Source: Cyanobacteriota bacterium (GTDB lineage: Bacteria > Cyanobacteriota > Vampirovibrionia > LMEP-6097). From it: a stretch of 53,275 bases of DNA. The position numbers were made by a program, and so were the translations under genes. Positions 16,720-24,279 of the stretch are shown here, piece after piece. The stretch covers positions 1-53,275 of the forward strand of contig JAQCFG010000007.1 of the NCBI GenBank assembly GCA_027618255.1, given 5' to 3'. The notes beneath the pieces were generated by a model, which saw only the letters and a list, made by a program, of their open reading frames with translations, had not been told where the DNA came from and made no database searches. Numbering within the stretch: position 1 is the first letter of the stretch; every line of letters begins with the position of its first letter.

Positions 16720-17258
16720 TGCATTGGGCCAAGGTAGGCGTATTCATCATTCATCGAATCCATCTGTTGCACCGACGCATTGTATCGTAACTGACTTGGA
16801 TTAAAAGCTGTTTGCGAAGCATGTTCTGCTCTTGCATCTCTTCTAAACGCTTTGACGGCTTTAACTCCATCGTACATCGTCCAAAGACCAGCGATAGGGA
16901 AAACTAGTTGTGGTAAAACATTGCCGCCCATATAAGGAAGCACACTGGCAGGCCCGCCCACACTCATTTGTTGTCCAATTTGAGCTGCGGTTAATCCGCC
17001 AAAAGTTTTAACACCAAGTTTTTGTGCTTGAGCTGCATTTACATTGTAGTCAGCAGAGTTGCCGCCACCAAATAGTGGTACAGTCCCTTGCTGAGCTCCT
17101 GATGATATGCCGGCTGACATTTGATTTAGTACTTGAGAGAAGGCACCGCCAGTATCAGCTTGTGCGCTCATACTGCTTTGCATACTGTCTTCCAGGAAAC
17201 CAAGTCCTGGGTTGCTTGCGTATGCGAATGCCGAATCTGATGTGTATGGGTTGTTCAT
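16716..17258 (-). CDS. Unknown protein downstream of flagellar rod genes
   Basis: The 180-residue protein is not recognised. It is rich in Gly, Ser, Ala and Gln, and has one hydrophobic segment (VLPQLVFPIAGLWTMYDGVK, about 113-132). Its start overlaps the stop of the FlgG-like gene by 1 bp (TAATG), so it is translated with the rod proteins. It may be a flagellar accessory protein. There is no FlgJ-like muramidase motif and no FliE signature that I can see. Confidence 0.65.
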   Translation of the reverse strand: MNNPYTSDSAFAYASNPGLGFLEDSMQSSMSAQADTGGAFSQVLNQMSAGISSGAQQGTVPLFGGGNSADYNVNAAQAQKLGVKTFGGLTAAQIGQQMSVGGPASVLPYMGGNVLPQLVFPIAGLWTMYDGVKAVKAFRRDARAEHASQTAFNPSQLRYNASVQQMDSMNDEYAYLGPMH

Positions 17259-18058
17259 TATAAATTCCTCGATATCGATGAGTTGAGATTTTCTTGCATT
17301 TGGTCAAGTACTTTGATAATCTTCATCTCTGCTTTGATTGCCGTGTTGAGTTGAACAATGTCCGCCATCTTGTCGACGATTGAGACGTTTGCTTGTTCAA
17401 GGTGACCTTGTCTTACTTGAGTCTGACCTAACATTGCGCCAATTTTCATTTCATAAATATCACCAGCTTCTTCTGTGGCGATAAATAATCCTTGTCCAAC
17501 ATCTTGCAATGCATCATTGTTAGTGAAGTTGACTACACTCAATCTACCTAGTACAGTACCTTCTACTGTTGAGAGTGTACCTTCTTCATCTAGGCTGACA
17601 TTGGAGCCGATTGGAAGAATGATAGTTGATGAGGTTGCACCTGCATCAAAAGAAACTGTTTGACCACCAGCGATATTGTCGTAATTCTGACTAATAAGTT
17701 CATTGTTTGGGTGAGAGGTGATGAGAGGATAGCCTTGTGCTGACATTAATTCACCGTTGGGTCCAACAGTAAATGAACCGTTACGAGTATAGCCGCGAGT
17801 TCCATCTGGAAGTTCAACTTCAAAGAAGCCCTTTCCTTGGATTGCAAAATCTAGTTCACGATTGGTTTTGGCAGGAGCTCCATTATTAAAGTCTCTTCTT
17901 TCTACCATTTTCATTCCATGAATTGTTTCATGAAAACTTGTTTGCTTACCACGATAACCAGTAGTAAAAATATTGTTGATATCAACTACACGGTTACCAA
18001 GATCATGCATATGATGATTGACTGAACTGATGCTGTTGTATGTGTATTGATTAAACAT
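17258..18058 (-). CDS. Flagellar basal-body rod protein, FlgF/FlgG family (FlgG-like)
   Basis: The 266-residue product has the family N-terminal helix (SSVNHHMHDLGNRVVDINNI, residues 11-30, then TTGYRGK), the DFAIQGKGFFEVELPDG block with GYTRNGSFTVGPNG, and the C-terminal VRQGHLEQANVSIVDKMADI helix. These rod and hook proteins assemble outside the cell through the flagellar export apparatus, with no signal peptide. It is linked by 1-bp overlaps to the genes on both sides. The length fits FlgG, but FlgF cannot be excluded. Confidence 0.9.
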   Translation of the reverse strand: MFNQYTYNSISSVNHHMHDLGNRVVDINNIFTTGYRGKQTSFHETIHGMKMVERRDFNNGAPAKTNRELDFAIQGKGFFEVELPDGTRGYTRNGSFTVGPNGELMSAQGYPLITSHPNNELISQNYDNIAGGQTVSFDAGATSSTIILPIGSNVSLDEEGTLSTVEGTVLGRLSVVNFTNNDALQDVGQGLFIATEEAGDIYEMKIGAMLGQTQVRQGHLEQANVSIVDKMADIVQLNTAIKAEMKIIKVLDQMQENLNSSISRNL

Positions 18059-18717
18059 TAAAGATTCCTTCCATAAGTTTCGATGAGTGCTTTATCTACT
18101 CCAAGTTGCATTGAGAGTACATTTTGCACTGTATCGATATGACGTTTGACTTGTAGAATTTTTGTAACATTGGAGGATAGATCTACGTTAGAAGTCTCTA
18201 GACTACCTTGCATTACATGTACTTTTTCACCTGGTTGAGCTTCATAATCAATTGCGATTCTTCCAATGAAAGTTCCATTAACATGAATATGACCATTTTG
18301 ATTAATTTTAATATTGCCACCTTTGGCTAGTTCTGCATACTCTGGCTTATTAATTTGTTGATCAAGTACAACTAGTTCTCTATCTTGAATATCTACTATT
18401 TTGCCATCTCGATTGAGGTGGAATTGTCCATCACGAGTTCTTTCTGGTTTACCGTCTGGACCTTCAACCATAAAGTAAGCTCCGGCTTTAGTTAATGCCA
18501 GGTCTAATTTGTGATTAGTTTTTTCAAGCACTCCCTGCTCTTCATCACGGAATACATCACTCATAACATCAGAAAACATTACTGAGTCAGGATGTATTGA
18601 CTTAAAGCCAACCGTGTGCGAATTAGCAATATTGGTCTGAATAATACCTATTCTCTTGACACTTTGGTCCATAGCGTCATAAAGTGTTTTTACGTTGTGG
18701 TTATATAAATCGCTCAT
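18058..18717 (-). CDS. Flagellar basal-body rod protein, FlgF/FlgG family (FlgF-like)
   Basis: The 219-residue protein has the N-terminal QTNIANSHTVGFKS motif, a LALTKAGAYFMVEGPDG block followed by RTRDGQFHLNRDG, and C-terminal MQGSLETSNVDLSSNVTKI. It is shorter than most FlgG proteins and more degenerate. It is first in a three-gene unit. TAATAT at 18726-18731 lies 8 nt before the ATG. That box overlaps the -10 box of the divergent cyclase gene, so motility and c-di-GMP synthesis share a promoter region. Confidence 0.88.
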   Translation of the reverse strand: MSDLYNHNVKTLYDAMDQSVKRIGIIQTNIANSHTVGFKSIHPDSVMFSDVMSDVFRDEEQGVLEKTNHKLDLALTKAGAYFMVEGPDGKPERTRDGQFHLNRDGKIVDIQDRELVVLDQQINKPEYAELAKGGNIKINQNGHIHVNGTFIGRIAIDYEAQPGEKVHVMQGSLETSNVDLSSNVTKILQVKRHIDTVQNVLSMQLGVDKALIETYGRNL

Positions 18718-18724
18718 CTATGGG

Positions 18725-18731
18725 TATATTA
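18725..18731. promoter_or_regulatory. Overlapping divergent -10 boxes (flgF-like / GGDEF gene)
   Basis: TATATTA contains TATATT on the plus strand (18725-18730) and TAATAT on the minus strand (18726-18731). The minus box is 8 nt from the flgF-like ATG. The plus box predicts a leader of about 40 nt for the cyclase gene. Only one polymerase could occupy the site at a time. Confidence 0.45.
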
Positions 18732-18774
18732 GTACTGTAAAAAGGTTATCGAACGGTTAAAGTCGGAGTTAAAT

Positions 18775-21150
18775 ATTATTAAGTTTAGTCAAAACCTCAG
18801 CGCTACGAAAATATTAGCTAAAGCACTTCATGAAGAGGGAGAACTTGATGTTCATGAGGTTTTAGTGGAGTTTTTGGAGCATTTGCAGGGACAAATTGCT
18901 ACCAAACAATTGTTTATACTCAGTAAAACAGAAGAGAAACTCTTTGCTCCTCAAGGTTGTGATCAGTCTCAAATCTCTTTTAATAACCCAGATTTACTCA
19001 AATTTGAGATCGGTCAATGGGGAATTTTGTTTGCGCTTGCTCCAAAATTAGAACCAGCTTGGGAAGAAATTACTGACGCTTTGAGCTTGTTTGTGAAAAG
19101 CGCTGCATTGAAAACACAAACGACTTTGATTCGTGCTCTTACTTCTGAGTTGCGTAAGACTTTTAAACCAGAATTAGCACTTGAAAAAATCTATCAAAGT
19201 CTTGAGAGCTTCATGAAGCTCAAGGGTTTATATTTCTTCAAGCGCTTGATTAATAGAGACGATGATGGTGAGTTTTTATTCAAGGGTTACAATCTTTTTT
19301 TTGATTCGGCGTCTAGTAATACTTTAATTGATAAAGAGAGAGTTTTGGAGCTTGAAGAGATTCAAGAAGCTGATTTTATTGACCAAGACTTAGAAGTTGA
19401 AATTATCAAATCTAAAATTCGTGGAAGAGAGTGGGGGCTTTTGGTTGCTGCTCGTAATGAGTCATGGACAAGTGAAGATGCTGAGATTTTAGAACTCTTT
19501 GCAGAGCAGATGGCAACAGTGTTTAATCAAAATGAACTACATAATGAGAGTTTGACAATGGCTCAAAGAGAATTCCTGCTTAATCAAATTACTACCAAGA
19601 TTAGAGAGTCACTCGTTGTTGATAGTATTCTTGAAACTGCGGTTGCAGAGATTGCTCAAGTGATGGGCGCAGAGTCTTGCGGGATTGTAATTCTTAATCG
19701 CAAAATCAGAGGAAGTTTTGGGCACAAGGTTTGGTCTGTTAATGATAGTTATTCCGCGAAAATGATTGACGCGATTTATGCAACTCTCAAAACAGATTTG
19801 GAACCAAATTGGCTCAATCCTTCGATTCAAGTACCTAGTTCGATAGAACAAGAAGCTGAAATTCATACTTGGGGTGGACTTGAAGCTGTTGGACTTAAGT
19901 CATATCTCTGTTGCGGTTTGTTTCGTGATAATAGTAAAGAGTTGATTGGTGTTGTTTCACTTGGTTTCTTTAATCAAATCCGCACCTGGACAGAGGATGA
20001 GCAGTTACTGTTAGAAGGGGTTGCCAAACAATTAGAAATAGCTCTGATTCAGGCATCTATTTATCAAGAAGCGCAGCAAACCAAAAGGCAAATGGCTTTA
20101 TTGCATCGTTTGAGTAGTGATATTAGAGACAGTTTGGATATTTCTGTTGTGCTTGGACAAATTGCCAAAGGTATTGGTGAAGTGCTTGGGCTCAATCGTT
20201 GTTTTGTTAGAAGGTTCTCCGATGATTTTAGGATTATTAAAACAGAAGAAGAATATTGTTCTACTGGCTACGAACCAAGTGCAGATTTGATTTTTGGATT
20301 TGAAAGAGAATGGATTACTAGTTTGTCTCAATCTAATAGTTATTCTAGCGCTCTTGAAGTCTTGAATATTAGTTCAGTGGAAACTCATTTAGCGGATGAA
20401 AGTCCTGCTTTACTAAAAGTAGCTAAGGCAATTAATCTTAAGAGCTACTTATCAATTCCGCTTGTCGCACGAGGCAAGGTGCTTGGCACAATCACAGTCC
20501 ATCAGTGCGATAGAGAGCGTAGCTTCTTGAATGAAGAGATTGAGTTTATTTTCCGTGTTGGTTCGGAAGCTGCAATTGCCATTGAACATGCTGCATTGTT
20601 TAACACTATTAATCGTTTTAATAAGATGGATCCAGACACTGGTCTTTATAATAAAAAATATTTTAGAGAAATTGCCAAGCGAGCTATCGCAGGGGCAGAA
20701 AAAAATAAAGGCGCAATCGCGTTTTTGTTAATAGATGTTGATCACTTGAAAGCAATTAACGATGACACTATTCATGGTGGTCACGAGGCTGGTGATGAAG
20801 CGATTCAAACCCTGGCTAATATATTAGCCAAAACAGTAAGGCAAACTCCGATAGATGAGTTGCATCATAGGCTCTCTGATGTTGTTGGACGTTTTGGTGG
20901 TGATGAATTTATGGTTCTTTTGCCTGGCACTGGTATTGAAGGAGCAACAATTGTTGCTAGTAGAATTGCCGAAAATCTACGTAAGGTGAAACATAGTACT
21001 TGGCCTGAAGCTTTGACTTGTAGTATCGGAATAGCAGCTACTCCTGATGATCCTTATGATTATGAGCAGCTCAAGACTCTTGCGGACAAAGCGCTTTATC
21101 AGTCGAAACATAAAGGTAGAGATGCTATTAGTACTACTTTAGAGTTATAG
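18775..21150 (+). CDS. Multi-GAF diguanylate cyclase (GGDEF)
   Basis: From ATT 18775 the protein has 791 residues; from GTG 18865 it has 761. Three GAF-like domains (roughly 100-220, 235-395 and 410-570 from the GTG) precede a GGDEF domain with an intact RFGGDEF signature. RLSD lies five residues upstream, as in the RxxD inhibitory site. It should make cyclic di-GMP and be product-inhibited. No transmembrane segment is seen. The frame is open from 18732 and the extra residues (KFSQNLSATKILAKALHEEG) look like protein, but there is no ATG, GTG or TTG before 18865. ATT 18775 has GGAG 6 nt upstream, so a rare AUU start is plausible. The divergent promoter with flagellar rod genes fits a motility role. 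Confidence 0.88.
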   Translation: MIKFSQNLSATKILAKALHEEGELDVHEVLVEFLEHLQGQIATKQLFILSKTEEKLFAPQGCDQSQISFNNPDLLKFEIGQWGILFALAPKLEPAWEEITDALSLFVKSAALKTQTTLIRALTSELRKTFKPELALEKIYQSLESFMKLKGLYFFKRLINRDDDGEFLFKGYNLFFDSASSNTLIDKERVLELEEIQEADFIDQDLEVEIIKSKIRGREWGLLVAARNESWTSEDAEILELFAEQMATVFNQNELHNESLTMAQREFLLNQITTKIRESLVVDSILETAVAEIAQVMGAESCGIVILNRKIRGSFGHKVWSVNDSYSAKMIDAIYATLKTDLEPNWLNPSIQVPSSIEQEAEIHTWGGLEAVGLKSYLCCGLFRDNSKELIGVVSLGFFNQIRTWTEDEQLLLEGVAKQLEIALIQASIYQEAQQTKRQMALLHRLSSDIRDSLDISVVLGQIAKGIGEVLGLNRCFVRRFSDDFRIIKTEEEYCSTGYEPSADLIFGFEREWITSLSQSNSYSSALEVLNISSVETHLADESPALLKVAKAINLKSYLSIPLVARGKVLGTITVHQCDRERSFLNEEIEFIFRVGSEAAIAIEHAALFNTINRFNKMDPDTGLYNKKYFREIAKRAIAGAEKNKGAIAFLLIDVDHLKAINDDTIHGGHEAGDEAIQTLANILAKTVRQTPIDELHHRLSDVVGRFGGDEFMVLLPGTGIEGATIVASRIAENLRKVKHSTWPEALTCSIGIAATPDDPYDYEQLKTLADKALYQSKHKGRDAISTTLEL

Positions 21151-21203
21151 GGACTTGCTCCGAAATGTCTTGCTCTTGAACATTTGAGAACAAATCTAGG
21201 TGT

Positions 21204-21245
21204 CCGTCATCATGAGGAGCAGAGCGACGTGAGGATCTATGAGAC
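21204..21245. repeat. Dispersed repeat, GTCATCMTGAGGAGCAGAGC type, intergenic copy
   Basis: GTCATCATGAGGAGCAGAGC, then GACGTGAGGATCT, matches the reverse complement of 21371-21408 inside mnmE. The two form an inverted pair about 125 bp apart that spans the mnmE promoter and start. Confidence 0.8.
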
Positions 21246-21269
21246 TCGATGATTAAATTTACTGACTGC

Positions 21270-21275
21270 TATAAT
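21270..21275 (+). promoter_or_regulatory. -10 box TATAAT of mnmE
   Basis: A perfect TATAAT ends 7 nt before the GTG start at 21283. Confidence 0.65.
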
Positions 21276-21282
21276 CACTGCG

Positions 21283-22578
21283 GTGTCAACAATTGCAGCC
21301 ATAGTCACAGCACCTGGTAATGCCGCCGTTTCTATTATTAGAATTAGCGGTAGTGAGAGCTGGCCTATAGTGAGGTCCTTACGTCGCTCTGCTCCTCAGG
21401 ATGACGAGGCTGGCAAATTCCAACTCTCTTGGCTTTATGATGGCGATCAAAAAATAGAACAAGCTTTGATTTTGCCTTTCAAGGCACCACGCAGTTACAC
21501 CGGTGAAGATGTAATTGAAATCCAATGCCATGGTGGTTATTGGCTAAGTCAAAAGATCTTGAGATTGATACTAGAGGCTGGCGCCGTTTTAGCTAAGCCT
21601 GGTGAATTTACTGAGCGAGCGGTGATGAACGGCAAGATAGATTTGAGTCAGGCGGAATCTATTATGGATTTGATTGAAGCGCGTAGTGATAGAGCTGGTG
21701 TCAACGCTATCAAGCTCTATCAAGGTGATTTAGGTTCTGAAATTAAAACAATAAGAACTGATTTGTTAAATACGCTCGGTGCACTCACTGCTTCTATTGA
21801 TTTCCCAGATGAAGTTGAGGACTATGACAAAGCTAAATACCAAAAGCAAATGGCAAAGACAATTGCAGAGATAGAAAAAATACTTGAAAGCGAGCAGGAA
21901 GGACATGTTTTGCGTGAGGGTTACAAGGTAGCTATTGTCGGTCAGCCTAATGCTGGTAAATCGACACTCTTGAATGCCTTACTGAAAAAAGAAAGAGCCA
22001 TAGTTACTGAGATTGCTGGAACCACTCGCGATTTGATTGAAGAGAATTATAGTATCAAAGGTTTACCGATAGTGCTTTTGGATACAGCTGGTATTCGCGA
22101 GAGTAGTGACCAAGTTGAACGTATCGGCATAGAACGCAGTCAGCAAGCGATTAAGGAAGCTGATCTTACTTTGGTCTTGGCAGATATGACTCAAACTCAT
22201 CATCAGCGCTGGCAGCTTGAAGCTAATTGTTTGCACATCGGCACCAAGCTTGATTTGGTAGATTGTCCTGATGCTAATTATGATTTGATGATTTCTGCTC
22301 ACAATTCAACTAATATAGAAGAGCTTAAAGAACTTATATACTCTAGAGTCATGGATATCAGTTCAGAGTCTCAAGTCAAAATTAATCACCGTCAAGCTGA
22401 CCTTTTGCGCAAAGCCAAAGACGCTCTAATTAAATCTCAAGCTGCTACTGAGCTTGCAATTGACTTTTGGACTATCGATTTGCGCGGGGCGATTGCTGCT
22501 CTTGGTGAGATTACTGGCGAGACTTTGACAGAAGAATTGCTCGATAATATATTCAGTAGGTTTTGTATTGGTAAATAG
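21283..22578 (+). CDS. mnmE: tRNA uridine-5-carboxymethylaminomethyl modification GTPase MnmE
   Basis: With MnmG, MnmE modifies wobble uridine 34 of several tRNAs. The 431-residue protein has the N-terminal folate-binding domain (IAAIVTAPGNAAVSIIRISG), a helical domain, a G domain with [20 protein letters not shown] and TKLD, and the C-terminal catalytic FSRFCIGK. The GTG start is supported by homology and by TATAAT 7 nt upstream. Residues 30-41 (RSLRRSAPQDDE) are encoded by a dispersed repeat inserted in frame, so this loop is probably not ancestral. Confidence 0.95.
   Translation: MSTIAAIVTAPGNAAVSIIRISGSESWPIVRSLRRSAPQDDEAGKFQLSWLYDGDQKIEQALILPFKAPRSYTGEDVIEIQCHGGYWLSQKILRLILEAGAVLAKPGEFTERAVMNGKIDLSQAESIMDLIEARSDRAGVNAIKLYQGDLGSEIKTIRTDLLNTLGALTASIDFPDEVEDYDKAKYQKQMAKTIAEIEKILESEQEGHVLREGYKVAIVGQPNAGKSTLLNALLKKERAIVTEIAGTTRDLIEENYSIKGLPIVLLDTAGIRESSDQVERIGIERSQQAIKEADLTLVLADMTQTHHQRWQLEANCLHIGTKLDLVDCPDANYDLMISAHNSTNIEELKELIYSRVMDISSESQVKINHRQADLLRKAKDALIKSQAATELAIDFWTIDLRGAIAALGEITGETLTEELLDNIFSRFCIGK
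21371..21408. repeat. Dispersed repeat inserted in frame in mnmE
   Basis: The reverse complement reads GTCATCCTGAGGAGCAGAGC then GACGTAAGGACCT, nearly identical to the intergenic copy at 21204-21245. In mnmE it encodes RSLRRSAPQDDE in the N-terminal domain. Confidence 0.8.
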
Positions 22579-22586
22579 CGATTACC

Positions 22587-22600
22587 AGGGTCGTATCCCC
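22587..22600. repeat. Single GGGTCGTATCC arm after mnmE
   Basis: AGGGTCGTATCCCC lies 8 nt after the mnmE stop. The same 11-mer occurs at 24200 and 44235 and, inverted, at 24269-24279. Confidence 0.6.
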
Positions 22601-22648
22601 ACAACGCACGCTTTGGTTAAGGATTAGACTTGCTATGACAGAGGATGC

Positions 22649-22654
22649 TAAAAT
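22649..22654 (+). promoter_or_regulatory. -10 box TAAAAT of ribH
   Basis: TAAAAT ends 8 nt before the ATG at 22663. Confidence 0.5.
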
Positions 22655-22662
22655 AAACTATC

Positions 22663-23151
22663 ATGCGCGAATCAAAACCGACCTTCAATATCGACAACAA
22701 CTCTGACTCGAAAATAGCAATAATCACTGCTAGTTGGAACAGTGAATTCAATCAAGAAATGGCTGAGTCTGCCAAAGAGGCTCTGCAAGAGCATGGTGCT
22801 CAGGTAGAAGAGTTTGAAGTACCTGGCGCACTTGAGTTACCAATCATGGCACAACAATTGGTGCAGACTGGTGACTTTGACGCGGTGATTTGTTTTGCGA
22901 CTATTTTTAGAGGTGAGACTTTGCATTTTGAACTCGTTGCAAATGAGAGTGCAAGAGGTTTGATGGATGTCTCGCTTACTTTTAATGTACCTGTTTTGAA
23001 TGGAGTATTAGCTTGTGAAAACAAAGATCAAGCAGAAACAAGAGCTTCAAGAAACAAAGAAGATAAAGGCAGAGAAGTGGCTTTGAGTGCTATTGCATTA
23101 GTGCAACAAATTGCTCAAATAGATAGTCGCTATCATGTGGTCCAGGGCTAG
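22663..23151 (+). CDS. ribH: 6,7-dimethyl-8-ribityllumazine synthase
   Basis: RibH is the penultimate enzyme of riboflavin synthesis. The 162-residue protein has ITASWNSEFN, EVPGALELPIMAQ, the FRGETLHFELVANE segment with the catalytic His and VPVLNGVLACEN. The segment after this is RASRNKEDKGREVA instead of the usual glycine-rich RAGG motif. The 3' end overlaps carA on the other strand by 62 bp. No other rib gene is nearby. Confidence 0.95.
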   Translation: MRESKPTFNIDNNSDSKIAIITASWNSEFNQEMAESAKEALQEHGAQVEEFEVPGALELPIMAQQLVQTGDFDAVICFATIFRGETLHFELVANESARGLMDVSLTFNVPVLNGVLACENKDQAETRASRNKEDKGREVALSAIALVQQIAQIDSRYHVVQG

Positions 23152-24196
23152 CTTCTGGATGATATTGTACTGAAAATACATTATTGCGATTTTTGTGTTT
23201 AATTCCAGCAATCGTATCATCATTGATATTCAAATGAGTGATCTCTAAATTATCAGGTAGGTTTTCTTTACTTACTGCAAAACCATGATTGTGTGAAGCG
23301 ATTTCAATTTTGCCAGTTTTGAGATTTTTGATTGGTTGATTGACACCTCTATGTCCAAACTTGAGCTTAAATGTTTTTGCGCCGCAAGCAAGAGCAAGAA
23401 TTTGATGACCAAGACAAATTCCAAAAATTGGTTTACCAAACTTGGCTAGTAATTCTTGGACGGTATTGACTGCATAATCTACAGCAGCTGGGTCTCCAGG
23501 TCCATTACTTAGAAAAATACCATCCGGGTTTTGTTCTAGGATGTAGTCAATAGAAGTACTTGCTGGCACTACTTCAACCTGGCAACCATGCGTGATGAGC
23601 TTGTTTAAGATGTTTTGCTTAATTCCAAAATCAATAGCGATTACTTTATAGGTCTTAGTAAATGAAGCTGTTGACTTGATTGAGAGCTTGGCTTTATAGC
23701 TTTGCTTGCAAGTGACTGCTGAAGCAAGATCTTGTCCGTCCATAGAAGGAAATTCTTTGAGCTTTGCCATCAACTCGTCAGTGCTAGCATTGTCATCATT
23801 TGAAATTACAGCGCGCATTGCACCTTTGTCGCGAATATGTTTGGTGATAGCTCTAGTGTCGACATCATAGATAGCAGTGATATTGTGCTTCTTGAGGAAA
23901 TCATCCAGGCTTTCTTGGGCGCGGAAGTTGCTCACTATGGGGCTATAGTTTTTGAGCACCATGCCTTTGGCTTTAGTGCTCATGTCTGGACTTTCATAAT
24001 CAGCATTGTTGCAACCATAATTGCCAATCTCTGGATAAGTAAAGGTAATGATCTGCCCAGCGTAACTCGGATCAGTCATGGTTTCTTGATAACCGGTCAT
24101 ACCAGTGTTAAAAACTAGCTCCCCAAAACTAGTATCTGTTGCACCAAGGCTTTTGCCTGTGAATTCTCTGCCGTCTTCTAATAGTAGTTTTGCCAT
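23090..24196 (-). CDS. carA: Carbamoyl-phosphate synthase small subunit
   Basis: CarA hydrolyses glutamine and passes ammonia to CarB for arginine and pyrimidine synthesis. From the ATG at 24196 the product has 368 residues. The N-terminal domain (LLLEDGREFTGKSLGA, NTGMTGYQETMTDPSYAGQI) is followed by a class I amidotransferase domain with nucleophile GICLGHQ and the His/Glu pair in YHPEASPGPHDSDYLF. carB is not adjacent. The leader is formed by the REP-like element 24200-24279. The last 20 codons overlap ribH in antisense. Confidence 0.96.
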   Translation of the reverse strand: MAKLLLEDGREFTGKSLGATDTSFGELVFNTGMTGYQETMTDPSYAGQIITFTYPEIGNYGCNNADYESPDMSTKAKGMVLKNYSPIVSNFRAQESLDDFLKKHNITAIYDVDTRAITKHIRDKGAMRAVISNDDNASTDELMAKLKEFPSMDGQDLASAVTCKQSYKAKLSIKSTASFTKTYKVIAIDFGIKQNILNKLITHGCQVEVVPASTSIDYILEQNPDGIFLSNGPGDPAAVDYAVNTVQELLAKFGKPIFGICLGHQILALACGAKTFKLKFGHRGVNQPIKNLKTGKIEIASHNHGFAVSKENLPDNLEITHLNINDDTIAGIKHKNRNNVFSVQYHPEASPGPHDSDYLFEQFVALMQ

Positions 24197-24199
24197 ATG

Positions 24200-24279
24200 A
24201 GGGTCGTATCCTGACATTGGACATTTTAACATTTTTTACGCTACAGAGCTTCGCTATTTACTATAAATGATACGACCCT
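24200..24279. repeat. REP/BIME-like element with GGGTCGTATC inverted ends
   Basis: AGGGTCGTATC (24200-24210) and GATACGACCCT (24269-24279) are perfect inverted ends of an element of about 78-80 bp. It fills the whole gap between carA and aroKB. The aroKB stop codon TAG overlaps its GGGTC end. The size and GGGTC/GACCC termini match the 77-bp element at 44759-44835. Confidence 0.75.
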
